Position numbers and translations under genes: made by a program
In this document: one piece after another, positions 27,060 through 36,149 of the stretch
Layout: each line of letters starts with the position of its first letter
Position numbering within the stretch: the first letter of the stretch is position 1
NCBI GenBank assembly: GCA_012271015.1
Contig: JAAXHD010000122.1
Location: 1-43,530 of the forward strand
Direction of reading: 5' to 3'
Source of the DNA: Candidatus Poribacteria bacterium
GTDB taxonomy: Bacteria; Poribacteria; WGA-4E; WGA-3G
DNA length: 43,530 nt
Notes under the pieces: model-generated
Seen by the model: only the letters and a program-made list of their open reading frames with translations
Database searches by the model: none
What the model was told of the DNA's origin: nothing

Positions 27060-29642
27060 TTACACCTTTCGGAAGACGAACGCCTCGTCTTCAAAATCAA
27101 CGGCGATTGCATCACCATCGAGGAAAGTGCCCTCCAGCATCTGGATAGCCAACGGATTGAGGATATCCCGCTGGAGTGTTCGCCGGAGTGGTCGTGCACC
27201 ATACACCGCATCGAATCCACGTTTTACTAATTCCGCTTTCGCGGGTTCAGAGAGCGTCAGTGTCATCTCCCTTTCAGCGAAGCGGTGGCTCAGTTGTGTG
27301 AGTTCCAGCGTGACAATCCGTTTCAATTCTTCGATACCGAGTCGATCGAAGATAATCAGGTCGTCAATACGGTTCAAAAATTCGGGCGGGAAATGTGTCT
27401 GGACCGCTTCCATCACCTTCCGACGGATCTCCTTTGCGTCCAATAACGCATCGCTGATCCACTGACTTCCAATATTAGATGTCATGATGACAACTGTGTT
27501 CTTGAAATCGACGGTCCGTCCCTGTCCATCCGTCATTCTGCCATCATCAAGCATCTGGAGTAAAATATTGAACACCTCTGGATGTGCCTTCTCAACCTCA
27601 TCAAGCAGGATGACACAGTAAGGGTGTCGTCGGACGGCTTCGGTCAGTTGTCCACCTTCATCGTAGCCGACGTATCCCGGCGGTGCACCAATCAATCGGG
27701 AGACGGTGTGTTTCTCCATGTACTCGCTCATATCAATACGCGCCATGGCGTTCGCATCGTCGAATAGAAACTCGGCGAGCGATTTGGCGAGATGCGTTTT
27801 ACCGACACCGGTCGGTCCCATAAAGAGGAAGGAACCGAGCGGTCGATCGGGATCGCCGAGACCGACGCGAGCGCGTCGAATGGCGTTGGAGACAGCACTC
27901 ACCGCCTCATCTTGTCCGATCACTTGTTCGCGTAGGCGTTCTTCCATGTTGAGAAGTTTCTGTGTCTCGCCTTCCATGAGTCGCGAAACAGGGATACCCG
28001 TCCACTTCGCCACGATTTCCGCGATGTCTTCTGCACTGACGCGTTCCTTCAACATCTGCGTGCCTTGCGCATCCGTTTCTAAAGTTTCTCGGACAGTTTT
28101 GAGCCGTAACTCCAGTTCCGGTATTTTGCCGTATTCAATTTCTGAGGCTCTACCGAGGTTGCCCGAACGCTTGGCTTGCTCCGATTCAATACGGAGTGCT
28201 TCAATCTGTTCCATCAACTCGCCAATCTGCGTCAAATTCGCTTTTTCGTTCTGCCATGCCGCTTTAAGTGCGTTTGCTCTCTCTTTGAGTTCAGCAAGTT
28301 CAGCCGTCAATTTCTGAAGACGTTGTTGTGATGCCCCATCTTCCTCTTTCTCCAATGCTTGTTGCTCTATTTGGAGTTGGATGATCCGGCGTTCCACCTC
28401 GTCAATCTCCTCCGGCACACTGTCGATCTCAATGCGCAGCCTCGACGCGGCTTCGTCCACTAAATCCACGGCTTTATCAGGTAGGAACCGTTCGGAGATA
28501 TACCGCTTCGAGAGCGTAGCCGCCGCGACAATCGCACTGTCTTGGATTTGCACGCCGTGATGCGTCTCATAGCGTTCCTTCAAGCCTCGCAAAATGGCAA
28601 TCGTATCTTCAACTGATGGCTCTTCAACCTGCACAGGCTGGAATCGGCGTTCCAAGGCGGCATCCTTCTCAATGTGTTTACGGTACTCGTCGAGTGTGGT
28701 CGCGCCTATGCATCGGAGTTCACCCCGTGCCAATGCGGGTTTAAGCATGTTTGAGGCGTCAACAGCACCTTCCGCCGCTCCTGCACCGACGATGGTATGA
28801 AGCTCATCAATAAAGAGAACCACTTGCCCTTCTGCCTGTTCCACATCGGCAAGCACGGCTTTCAGTCTGTCTTCAAATTCACCTCGGTACTTACTACCTG
28901 CGATGAGCGCACCTAAATCGAGGGCGATGAGTCGTTTATCGCGGAGACTTTCTGGAACATCACCATCAGCAATACGTTGTGCTAACCCTTCTACAATCGC
29001 CGTTTTCCCGACACCCGGTTCACCGATCAGTACTGGGTTATTTTTTCGTCTGCGGGAAAGCACTTGCATCACACGGCGGATTTCATCGTCCCGTCCGATA
29101 ACTGGATCGAGTTTACCTGAAATTGCCTCTTGCGTGAGTTCCCTGCCAAACCGAGTGAGTGCCTGATATTTATCTTCTGGGTCCTGGTCGGTTATCCGCT
29201 GCGTTCCGCGAATATCGACGAGTGCTTTGAGAATCTTGTCCTTTGTGACACCTGCTTCCCGAAGGATTTTGCCCACTTCGCTCTGTTTTGTCTCGGCACA
29301 CGCTATCAGGAGATGTTCTATACTGACGTATTCGTCTTTGAGTGCCGTCGCTTCTTTAAATCCCGTATCCAAAACGGATTGTAGGGCAGGAGCGATACGC
29401 ATTTCAGCCGCCGCTCCTTGGACTTTCGGTGCTTTTTGAACGGCGGCTTCAACTGCTGAGGTAATTCCAGCGGTATCAACTCCTAACTTCTGAAGAATCG
29501 GTGGAACAATCCCATCCGTCTGCCTGATGAGAGCCAACATCAGGTGTTCAACCTCAAGTTCAGGACTTTGGCCATCTGCCGCTAAATTCTGTGCTGTTTC
29601 GAGTGCTTCTTGTGCTTTAATTGTAAATCTATCAAATCTCAT
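27060..29642 (-). CDS. clpB: ATP-dependent chaperone ClpB
   Basis: '[21 protein letters not shown]', two Walker A motifs ('[14 protein letters not shown]', '[20 protein letters not shown]'), middle coiled-coil, '[15 protein letters not shown]'. Start at 29642. Confidence 0.97.
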   Translation of the reverse strand: MRFDRFTIKAQEALETAQNLAADGQSPELEVEHLMLALIRQTDGIVPPILQKLGVDTAGITSAVEAAVQKAPKVQGAAAEMRIAPALQSVLDTGFKEATALKDEYVSIEHLLIACAETKQSEVGKILREAGVTKDKILKALVDIRGTQRITDQDPEDKYQALTRFGRELTQEAISGKLDPVIGRDDEIRRVMQVLSRRRKNNPVLIGEPGVGKTAIVEGLAQRIADGDVPESLRDKRLIALDLGALIAGSKYRGEFEDRLKAVLADVEQAEGQVVLFIDELHTIVGAGAAEGAVDASNMLKPALARGELRCIGATTLDEYRKHIEKDAALERRFQPVQVEEPSVEDTIAILRGLKERYETHHGVQIQDSAIVAAATLSKRYISERFLPDKAVDLVDEAASRLRIEIDSVPEEIDEVERRIIQLQIEQQALEKEEDGASQQRLQKLTAELAELKERANALKAAWQNEKANLTQIGELMEQIEALRIESEQAKRSGNLGRASEIEYGKIPELELRLKTVRETLETDAQGTQMLKERVSAEDIAEIVAKWTGIPVSRLMEGETQKLLNMEERLREQVIGQDEAVSAVSNAIRRARVGLGDPDRPLGSFLFMGPTGVGKTHLAKSLAEFLFDDANAMARIDMSEYMEKHTVSRLIGAPPGYVGYDEGGQLTEAVRRHPYCVILLDEVEKAHPEVFNILLQMLDDGRMTDGQGRTVDFKNTVVIMTSNIGSQWISDALLDAKEIRRKVMEAVQTHFPPEFLNRIDDLIIFDRLGIEELKRIVTLELTQLSHRFAEREMTLTLSEPAKAELVKRGFDAVYGARPLRRTLQRDILNPLAIQMLEGTFLDGDAIAVDFEDEAFVFRKV

Positions 29643-29951
29643 TTTTTTAATGATTAACACCTGGGCACCGCTCCATAGGGCGCAAGCCTCTATAGGCTTG
29701 GGGGACAATACGCGGTGGTTTTCGGTTAATTCTATCCTCCTTGGGTTATGAAAGGTTTTTTCAGGACTCAGATCCCGAATGAATCGCATTCAAGTTTGTT
29801 CTGTTGTATGGTGTAGTAGCAAGATTTATGCCATTGCTGTTTTTACGCTGAGATTTGATGGAATTGCGAATAAAGAATGCTGATCCTGTGCCACTTTGGC
29901 ATCCGATGTGCAAATCTGGCAGGTTTCTGGTTATTTCTCAAGTAGGATTTT

Positions 29952-31706
29952 TTATTTTGGCATGGGTTCGGTCACTACAAGTTCTTGATTCGCCGCGAGG
30001 TTTTCCAGTATTTGCACGACACCACTTTGCCAGCGGATCTGAAGTTTATCCACAACGGTTCGCTCACCAAGTCCGAAAAGCAATCTCGGATCGTTGCTAC
30101 CGAGATAACTGTATCCTCGGTGGACTTCACGCGTTTGGGATTCAGCGCCCAGTGTCAATGTAACCCGCGCTCCGATGCCATCACGATTGCTCCGGGTGCC
30201 TATCAGTTTGAGACGCAGATAGTTGTTGGAAATGCGGTTCTCATTTCGCAGGAGTGTCACTGTGTCATTCAACTGCGTGACAAGAAGGTCTGTGTCGCCA
30301 TCGTTGTCATAATCTCCGAAAAGGGTCCCACGACTGACAGTATTCCGTTCATCAAATCGCATCTCGACAAATGTGCTATCGCCACGGTTTTGAAAGAGTT
30401 GATTCGGTTGCTTATATGAGAGGACATCTGTAGTCCGCTCAACATTTGGAAAGATATGACCATTCGCGACAAAAATATCAAGGTATCCATCGTTATCGGG
30501 ATCAAAGAATCCGGTTCCGAACCCTAAAAAGAGATAACTTTCTTCACCGAGCCGCGCCTTATAACTGACATCGGTGAAAGTCCCATCTCCATTATTCCGA
30601 TAAAGAGTGTTGGTCTCGTAGGAAAAATTGGTGACGAAGAGATCGAGAAAACCGTCACCGTTGTAATCTCCGGCGTCAACACCCATACCGGCTTGCGCTA
30701 CGCCATCCGCGCTATAGGCACAACCTGTGAGGATAGCGATCTCGGCAAATGTCCCATCGCCTTTGTTATAGAAGAGGTAGTTTGGCGTGTCATCGTTGGC
30801 GACGTAGATGTCGGAATTGCCATCGGCATCAAAATCTGCGGCAACAACACCTAACCCTTTGCCGAGAAATATGCCACCCGGATCCCGGATATTGGCGGTC
30901 TTGGTTGCATCGGTAAAGGTGCCATCACCGTTGTTTCGGTAGAGTGTATCAGGCGCGCCTTCAAAGTGTTTCGGGTGACAATAACCACGAACCTTCTCTG
31001 TGGCATTGAAGATCGGATTTTCCAAGCAGATAGGAGTGGATGCATCTAATCTATAGTTGACATAATTAACGACGTAAAGATCAAGATAGCCATCGCTGTT
31101 GTAATCGAAGAAGGTCGCGCTACTACTCCAGTGAGGATCGCCTACACCTGCTTGAACGGTAACATCGGTGAACGTTCCATCGCCGTTGTTATGGTAAAGC
31201 CGGTTCGCACCAAAATTGGTTACATAAATGTCCACGTAACCATCATTGTCGACATCTCCACAGGCGATGCCGTGTCCGTAACTCCCTTGATTATTAACTT
31301 TAGTAGACGCAGTGACATCCGTGAAAGTACCGTCCCCGTTATTTTGGAAGAGCATACTTGGCGCAGCACTATTAACGAGGTAAAGATCGAGATAGCCATC
31401 GTTATCATAATCGAGGAAGGCACCGCCAGCACCGAGGGTCTCGGGCAGATGGAACTCACCCATCGCACCGTTGGTATGCGTGAAACGGATACCGGCAGCA
31501 TCGGTAACGTCTGTAAAATGGATAGGGGATTCTATTGATAAGGTGGGGAACGGAATAAGGGAGAGGAACAGAGTGAAACAGATTATAGTCGCAATCGGTT
31601 GACCACATTCTAAAGAGGCGAGGTTAGAAACCTCGTCAGCATCAGGAGTAGAGCAGCCGTGAAATCTATCATGCTCTGAGGTGGCATTCAACGCGGGGGC
31701 ATTCAT
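29952..31706 (-). CDS. CRTAC1/ASPIC-UnbV family protein with FG-GAP/VCBS repeats
   Basis: Repeated 'DYDNDGYLDLYLVNSA..LFQNNGDGTFTDVT' units and C-terminal 'GIGARVTLTLGAESQTREVHRGYSYLGSNDPRLLFGLGERTVVDKLQIRWQSG'. 5' end uncertain because of an inserted hairpin repeat. Confidence 0.9.
   Translation of the reverse strand: MNAPALNATSEHDRFHGCSTPDADEVSNLASLECGQPIATIICFTLFLSLIPFPTLSIESPIHFTDVTDAAGIRFTHTNGAMGEFHLPETLGAGGAFLDYDNDGYLDLYLVNSAAPSMLFQNNGDGTFTDVTASTKVNNQGSYGHGIACGDVDNDGYVDIYVTNFGANRLYHNNGDGTFTDVTVQAGVGDPHWSSSATFFDYNSDGYLDLYVVNYVNYRLDASTPICLENPIFNATEKVRGYCHPKHFEGAPDTLYRNNGDGTFTDATKTANIRDPGGIFLGKGLGVVAADFDADGNSDIYVANDDTPNYLFYNKGDGTFAEIAILTGCAYSADGVAQAGMGVDAGDYNGDGFLDLFVTNFSYETNTLYRNNGDGTFTDVSYKARLGEESYLFLGFGTGFFDPDNDGYLDIFVANGHIFPNVERTTDVLSYKQPNQLFQNRGDSTFVEMRFDERNTVSRGTLFGDYDNDGDTDLLVTQLNDTVTLLRNENRISNNYLRLKLIGTRSNRDGIGARVTLTLGAESQTREVHRGYSYLGSNDPRLLFGLGERTVVDKLQIRWQSGVVQILENLAANQELVVTEPMPK
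31615..31638. repeat. Small hairpin repeat GAGGCGAGGTT-aga-AACCTCGTC
   Basis: 7 bp perfect stem CGAGGTT/AACCTCG; similar GCGAGG core to the hairpin at 27022. Confidence 0.5.
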
Positions 31707-31731
31707 AATATGTGTTCGCGCTTTTGCGGAT

Positions 31732-32517
31732 TTAACCTTCTGATGTTCGATACATCTCCGAAATTATTTCAAGCATGTCGGGTGCTTGGGCGAGATAGCG
31801 CACCTTTGCCTCCTCAACAATATCGTTAGGGATACCGTGTAGAGCTTCTGCAATACCTCCCGCAATCGAACCGAGGGTATCCGAATCGCCACCAAGAGAG
31901 ATAGCGTTACGCACAGCGTCTTCATAATTATCTGATTCTAAAGCACACGTGACCGCTTGTGGGACTGTGCCTTGGCACGTCATATCAAAAGCGTAGTCGG
32001 GTCGGATGTCGTCCACTGTCCGGGTTAGATCGTAGCCGTATTCGGCAGTAATAACCTCGCGGATACTTGTAGGACTTTCGCCTCGGAAGGCGAACCAGAT
32101 GGCGTGGGTTGTCGCCCGAGCACCTTTTATTCCTTCGGGATGGTCGTGGCTGATAATAGTGACTCTGTCAGCAGCGATGAGTGCGGCACCCAAATCGTCT
32201 CGATTCAGAAACGCCGCGGGTGAGACGCGCATCGCTGCGCCGTTACGGAAAGTGCAGTTGGGGGCATCCTCTTCGGAATAGATCCAATTTTTAAATATTT
32301 GGCTGAAGCCACATCTTGGATACCGTTTTCCCCACTTCCGCATCGTCTCTGCTGGCGAAAGAGCATGTAAAAGAGCGTCTGCGACGGCAGTCGTGCAAAC
32401 CGAATCATCTGTGAAACGGCAGTCCTCACCGAAAAAAGGAAAATCTTTGGTTTTAATCCTGCGATCCTTGGGTTCGTAGATTGATCCAACAATGTCTCCG
32501 ATAATTGCACCCAGCAT
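31732..32517 (-). CDS. ADP-ribosylglycohydrolase (DraG-like)
   Basis: 'MLGAIIGDIVGSIYEPKDRR', 'FTDDSVCTTAVADALL', 'AISLGGDSDTLGSIAGGIAEALHG'. SD AAGGAGACAGA before ATG 32517. Confidence 0.92.
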   Translation of the reverse strand: MLGAIIGDIVGSIYEPKDRRIKTKDFPFFGEDCRFTDDSVCTTAVADALLHALSPAETMRKWGKRYPRCGFSQIFKNWIYSEEDAPNCTFRNGAAMRVSPAAFLNRDDLGAALIAADRVTIISHDHPEGIKGARATTHAIWFAFRGESPTSIREVITAEYGYDLTRTVDDIRPDYAFDMTCQGTVPQAVTCALESDNYEDAVRNAISLGGDSDTLGSIAGGIAEALHGIPNDIVEEAKVRYLAQAPDMLEIISEMYRTSEG

Positions 32518-32538
32518 ATTCTGTCTCCTTAAAAAGCA

Positions 32539-32573
32539 CTGTAGGGCTGAGGCACGGAGACCTCGCCCTACAG
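32539..32573. repeat. Hairpin repeat CTGTAGGGC...GCCCTACAG
   Basis: CTGTAGGGCTGAGGCACGGAGACCTCGCCCTACAG, 9 bp outer stem plus GAGG/CCTC. Confidence 0.6.
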
Positions 32574-32596
32574 GAGCACACAATTATCAATAAATA

Positions 32597-32761
32597 TTAT
32601 TGCAGCGTGCATTGTGCTTTAATCGCCGCCCATTCGGCAGCATCAAGGTCTTCAAGACTCCATTCCCCTTCGATAATTGCCTCGTCTCGTGCGGCATAAG
32701 TCGCTACAGTTATAAGCATGAGTAAGACGCTCAATACACAAAAAAAACGGTATTTTGCCAT
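32597..32761 (-). CDS. Small secreted peptide (54 aa, putative signal peptide), absent from the ORF track
   Basis: 'MAKYRFFCVLSVLLMLITVATYAARDEAIIEGEWSLEDLDAAEWAAIKAQCTLQ*'; SD AAGGAG upstream of the ATG; hydrophobic N-terminus ending in an AxA-like 'TYAA'. Confidence 0.55.
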   Translation of the reverse strand: MAKYRFFCVLSVLLMLITVATYAARDEAIIEGEWSLEDLDAAEWAAIKAQCTLQ

Positions 32762-32816
32762 TGTGCAAATCTCCTTTATCGATTGTTGTTGTTAAACTTC
32801 AATCTGAAACTTGAGA

Positions 32817-32936
32817 CTACTTTTCAGTCCGTTGGGCTTTTAGGTGTGCCCAAGTTGTGAATTTGCCTTGCAGTTCGACGCTCAAAGGTGCCGCGAGTTC
32901 TGCGAAATCTCCCTATGTAGAAATAAACACTCGCAT
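32817..32936 (-). pseudogene. Short gene remnant with in-frame TAG
   Basis: Minus-strand frame reads MRVFIST-TAG-GDFAELAAPLSVELQGKFTTWAHLKAQRTEK*. Confidence 0.35.
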
Positions 32937-32989
32937 CAATTTTATTCCTTCTAAATATTTCCTCCTGTTTATATTTGGAGGTTAAGGTT

Positions 32990-33014
32990 TTTGAGACATG
33001 TACCCTGTCTCAAA
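32990..33014. promoter_or_regulatory. Perfect 9 bp inverted repeat between divergent genes
   Basis: TTTGAGACA-tgtaccc-TGTCTCAAA. Confidence 0.45.
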
Positions 33015-33101
33015 CCTCTGATATATGATACACCTTACAATTATTATCAAAAATATCCAAAATTTTGTCAAATGAAAAACGCAAAATAGCAAGAAAAGCG
33101 G

Positions 33102-33131
33102 TTGACTGATCCGCGTATTTTAAGGTATGCT
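33102..33131 (+). promoter_or_regulatory. Sigma70-like promoter for the Uma2 gene
   Basis: TTGACT, 18 bp spacer, TATGCT, about 23 bp before ATG 33154. Confidence 0.5.
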
Positions 33132-33153
33132 TTATTAAAAAGGAGATAGGACG

Positions 33154-33861
33154 ATGGAAAGAAAAATAGGTACTGCCCCGACACTCGTCTATCCCGAATC
33201 AGACGGGGAACCGATGGCGGAAACTGGAAGGCATGTCAGAGCCTTATTGGATATGATAGATATGATAGACTGGCATTTTCGGGATATCCCGGACGTGCAT
33301 GTTTCTGGGAATATGTTCCTCTATTATGAAGAAGGCAACCCCCGTAAAGTTATCTCCCCGGATGTGTTCATGGTTCGAGGTGTCTCGAAGAAGGATCTTC
33401 GGACGTATAAGACGTGGGAGCAGCAACCGCACCTTGATTTTGTTCTGGAGTTAGCGAGTCCGAGCACGTTTCTGAATGACTTCAACGAGAAGAAAAGTAT
33501 CTATGAGCAGGTTTTACGAGTGAAGGAGTATTACATCTACGATCCGTATCATGAGATTGATCCGTCTTTCGTTGGGTTCCGTCTTGTGGGTGATACCTAT
33601 CGAGAGATAGATTTTGTAGAAGGTTTTCTTCCGTCGGATGTTTTAGATTTGTGGTTAGGTGAGCGAGATGGCTTTCTGCGCCTGTATGATCCTGTCAACG
33701 CGATGTGGATAGGTCCGTCTCGTGAGCGGGTAGATGAAGCCGAGGCGCGGGTAGATGAAGCCGAAGTTCGTGCGGCACAAGAATTCCGCGCACGCCAACA
33801 AGCAGAAACCGAACTCGCAAAACTCCGTGCAGCACTTAAACACCTGCAAACCCCCGATTAA
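33154..33861 (+). CDS. Uma2 (DUF820) family protein, restriction endonuclease-like fold
   Basis: 'MFLYYEEGNPRKVISPDVFMVRGV', 'PHLDFVLELASPSTFLNDFNEKKSIYEQVLRVKEYYIYDP' fits Uma2; C-terminal coiled-coil; SD AAAAAGGAG. Confidence 0.9.
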   Translation: MERKIGTAPTLVYPESDGEPMAETGRHVRALLDMIDMIDWHFRDIPDVHVSGNMFLYYEEGNPRKVISPDVFMVRGVSKKDLRTYKTWEQQPHLDFVLELASPSTFLNDFNEKKSIYEQVLRVKEYYIYDPYHEIDPSFVGFRLVGDTYREIDFVEGFLPSDVLDLWLGERDGFLRLYDPVNAMWIGPSRERVDEAEARVDEAEVRAAQEFRARQQAETELAKLRAALKHLQTPD

Positions 33862-33933
33862 GCAATTGCCAATAGGATAGGACTTACTTGGCATTCACGA
33901 AATCTGCTGACGGGAAAAAGGAGATAAACCTAA

Positions 33934-36105
33934 ATGCGATTCACCAACGCACAACATCTTTTCGTTTGCACACTCATACTTTGCGCGGTTCTTTTTTTAC
34001 TACCCCTTTCAACCTCGGCACAAATGGTTAACATTCCTGACGCGAATCTACGCGCCGCAATTGCAGAAACACTCGGTAAAGCACAAGGCGCACAGATTAC
34101 ACGTGATGAAATGGCGAGGCTAACCCGCCTTGAGGCTCATAATGCCAAGATCAGCGATTTGACAGGACTTGAATTCGCAACACTGCTCGAAGAAATAAGG
34201 TGCAACGATAATGTGATTGCTGACCTATCCCCCCTTGCTGGATTGATGAGGCTACGCGTCATAGAGTTGAGAACTAACGTGATAAGCGACCTCTCACCGA
34301 TCAGACAATTGATTAACTTGGAATGGATCATCGTTCCCGATAATTTGATATCCGATCTCTCACCGATTGAAGGTTTAATCAATTTGCGAGAATTAGCCAT
34401 TGAAGACAACTTAATATCCGACCTCTCTCCTATTGCTGGATTGATAAAACTGGATAGGATATGGATGCATGAGAACCCTCCACTGGATATCTCACCCCTC
34501 GCTGGATTGACAAACCTGAGGGGCATTCACACGTGGGGCACCCCTATTGTATCGGGGCTCTCGTCCTTAGCAGAATTACCAAAGCTGCAAGTTGTAGATA
34601 TTTGTGGTGGAGAAATATCGGATATCTCCGCTCTGGAGGGATTAACAGGTGTAAAGGAGTTGTATCTCGTTGGGAACGAAATATCGGATATCTCTCCATT
34701 AGCGAGTTTAACAGGTTTAACACGTTTGAGTCTGAAACATAACCGAGTATCGGATGTCTCTCCGCTTGCATCTTTGAACGGGTTAACATGGATCGAACTT
34801 CAGGATAATGAAATATTGGATTTTTCGCCTTTAGATGTGTTCCCTGAGAGGGTTTTTATCACTCGGAATGACAACCCCGGATTTACACGCGCTGCTCCCA
34901 AAATAGAAGGGCCGTGGCTGTGGATCATCGTACCAACAGGTGGAATGTCCGGCTCAAAAGCAGCTGCTTCTGGAAAAGATTTTTTACGACAAGCCAGTGG
35001 TGGCAGTGTAACGGAGTTGAACATTGCGACTCAGGGAGCCATAGAAGCGGATACTGTTGGAGATAAAATCTGGACCGTAGGTGAAATCTCCAAAAAAGGT
35101 GGCAATAACATCAATGAACTCGTAAACGCTACGGGTTTGGGGACAGGTAATATAGATCACCACGTGGCTTACGGTTTAGTGAATTTGGATTCACCAAGAA
35201 AACAAAGCACAAGGATGTTCGTTGGAAGTGGAGACGCTGTTAAAGTTTGGCTCAACGGCACATTAATCCACAGTAACGCCATAGATCGGGATGCTGACGG
35301 TTACCAGGAGGACTTCCCTGTCATCTTAAAACAGGGAAAAAATATCCTGTTGGTCGCTGTTTACGAGGGTGAGGGTTGGTGGAGTGGCTTTTTCGGTTTT
35401 GATGCCGGGACGGACTATACGACGTGGGTCCAGAGCCCTTCAACGCCTCTAAGACCGTTGCGTGTTACGGATATAAATGCGGATGGATTCGTGAGCATTC
35501 TGGATCTGATTCTCGTGGCACGCGATTTTGGAAGAAACAAACCCATTAATCCGCGAACAGATATAAATGGAGATGGTAGCGTCAACATTTTGGACCTTAC
35601 GGCTGTCGCCAGAAGTATGGATGCGACTGGTCCTGCCGCGCCTTCTGTCCTTGGGACAAACAATCGAATATCACCAACAGTCATACAGGCATGGATAACA
35701 CAGGCACAGATTGAAAATGATGGTTCACTTGCATTTCAGCAGGGAATAGCAAATCTCCAACAACTTTTAGCGTCGTTGGTTCCTGAAAGGACAACGTTGC
35801 TGATGAATTATCCGAATCCCTTCAACCCGGAGACATGGATACCGTATCAACTCGCAGAACCTGCCACAGTTACATTGCGGATCTATGGGGTGAGTGGTAC
35901 TCTGGTTCGGACGTTGAATCTGGGACATCAACCCGCGGGACGTTATCACCAACGGAATCGTGCGGCGTATTGGGATGGGAAAAATGACGTGGGTGAGTCT
36001 GTGGCGAGTGGTGTCTATTTCTATACATTGTCCACGGAGTCCACACGCGACTCTGTTACCGCAGGCGACTTCACGGCTACCCGCAAAATGCTGATACGGA
36101 AATGA
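33934..36105 (+). CDS. Secreted leucine-rich-repeat protein with jelly-roll-like domain, dockerin-like domain and C-terminal sorting-like domain
   Basis: Signal peptide 'LFVCTLILCAVLFLLPLSTSAQ'; LRRs 'ISDLSPIAGLIKLDRIW'; 'DAVKVWLNGTLIHSN'; dockerin-like 'DINADGFVSILDLILVARDFGRNKPINPRTDINGDGSVNILDLTAVARSMD'; C-term 'NYPNPFNPETWIPYQLAEPATVTLRIYGVSG...SGVYFYTLS..KMLIRK'. Confidence 0.9.
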   Translation: MRFTNAQHLFVCTLILCAVLFLLPLSTSAQMVNIPDANLRAAIAETLGKAQGAQITRDEMARLTRLEAHNAKISDLTGLEFATLLEEIRCNDNVIADLSPLAGLMRLRVIELRTNVISDLSPIRQLINLEWIIVPDNLISDLSPIEGLINLRELAIEDNLISDLSPIAGLIKLDRIWMHENPPLDISPLAGLTNLRGIHTWGTPIVSGLSSLAELPKLQVVDICGGEISDISALEGLTGVKELYLVGNEISDISPLASLTGLTRLSLKHNRVSDVSPLASLNGLTWIELQDNEILDFSPLDVFPERVFITRNDNPGFTRAAPKIEGPWLWIIVPTGGMSGSKAAASGKDFLRQASGGSVTELNIATQGAIEADTVGDKIWTVGEISKKGGNNINELVNATGLGTGNIDHHVAYGLVNLDSPRKQSTRMFVGSGDAVKVWLNGTLIHSNAIDRDADGYQEDFPVILKQGKNILLVAVYEGEGWWSGFFGFDAGTDYTTWVQSPSTPLRPLRVTDINADGFVSILDLILVARDFGRNKPINPRTDINGDGSVNILDLTAVARSMDATGPAAPSVLGTNNRISPTVIQAWITQAQIENDGSLAFQQGIANLQQLLASLVPERTTLLMNYPNPFNPETWIPYQLAEPATVTLRIYGVSGTLVRTLNLGHQPAGRYHQRNRAAYWDGKNDVGESVASGVYFYTLSTESTRDSVTAGDFTATRKMLIRK

Positions 36106-36149
36106 AGAAAGGTTCTGAATAGACTGTTCCCTCATAAAAGGAGATAGGT

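Noticed and set aside
27127-29751. Several long ORFs antisense to clpB (for example 27706-28317 +)
   Set aside because: Shadow ORFs on the opposite strand of a clear clpB gene, with low-complexity Ser/Arg-rich translations and no family resemblance.
34200-34850. Regular short DNA repeats resembling a CRISPR array
   Set aside because: They are in-frame LRR units (IsDLSPlagLtnL) with ~66 bp period and diverged sequence, not identical repeats with unique spacers.
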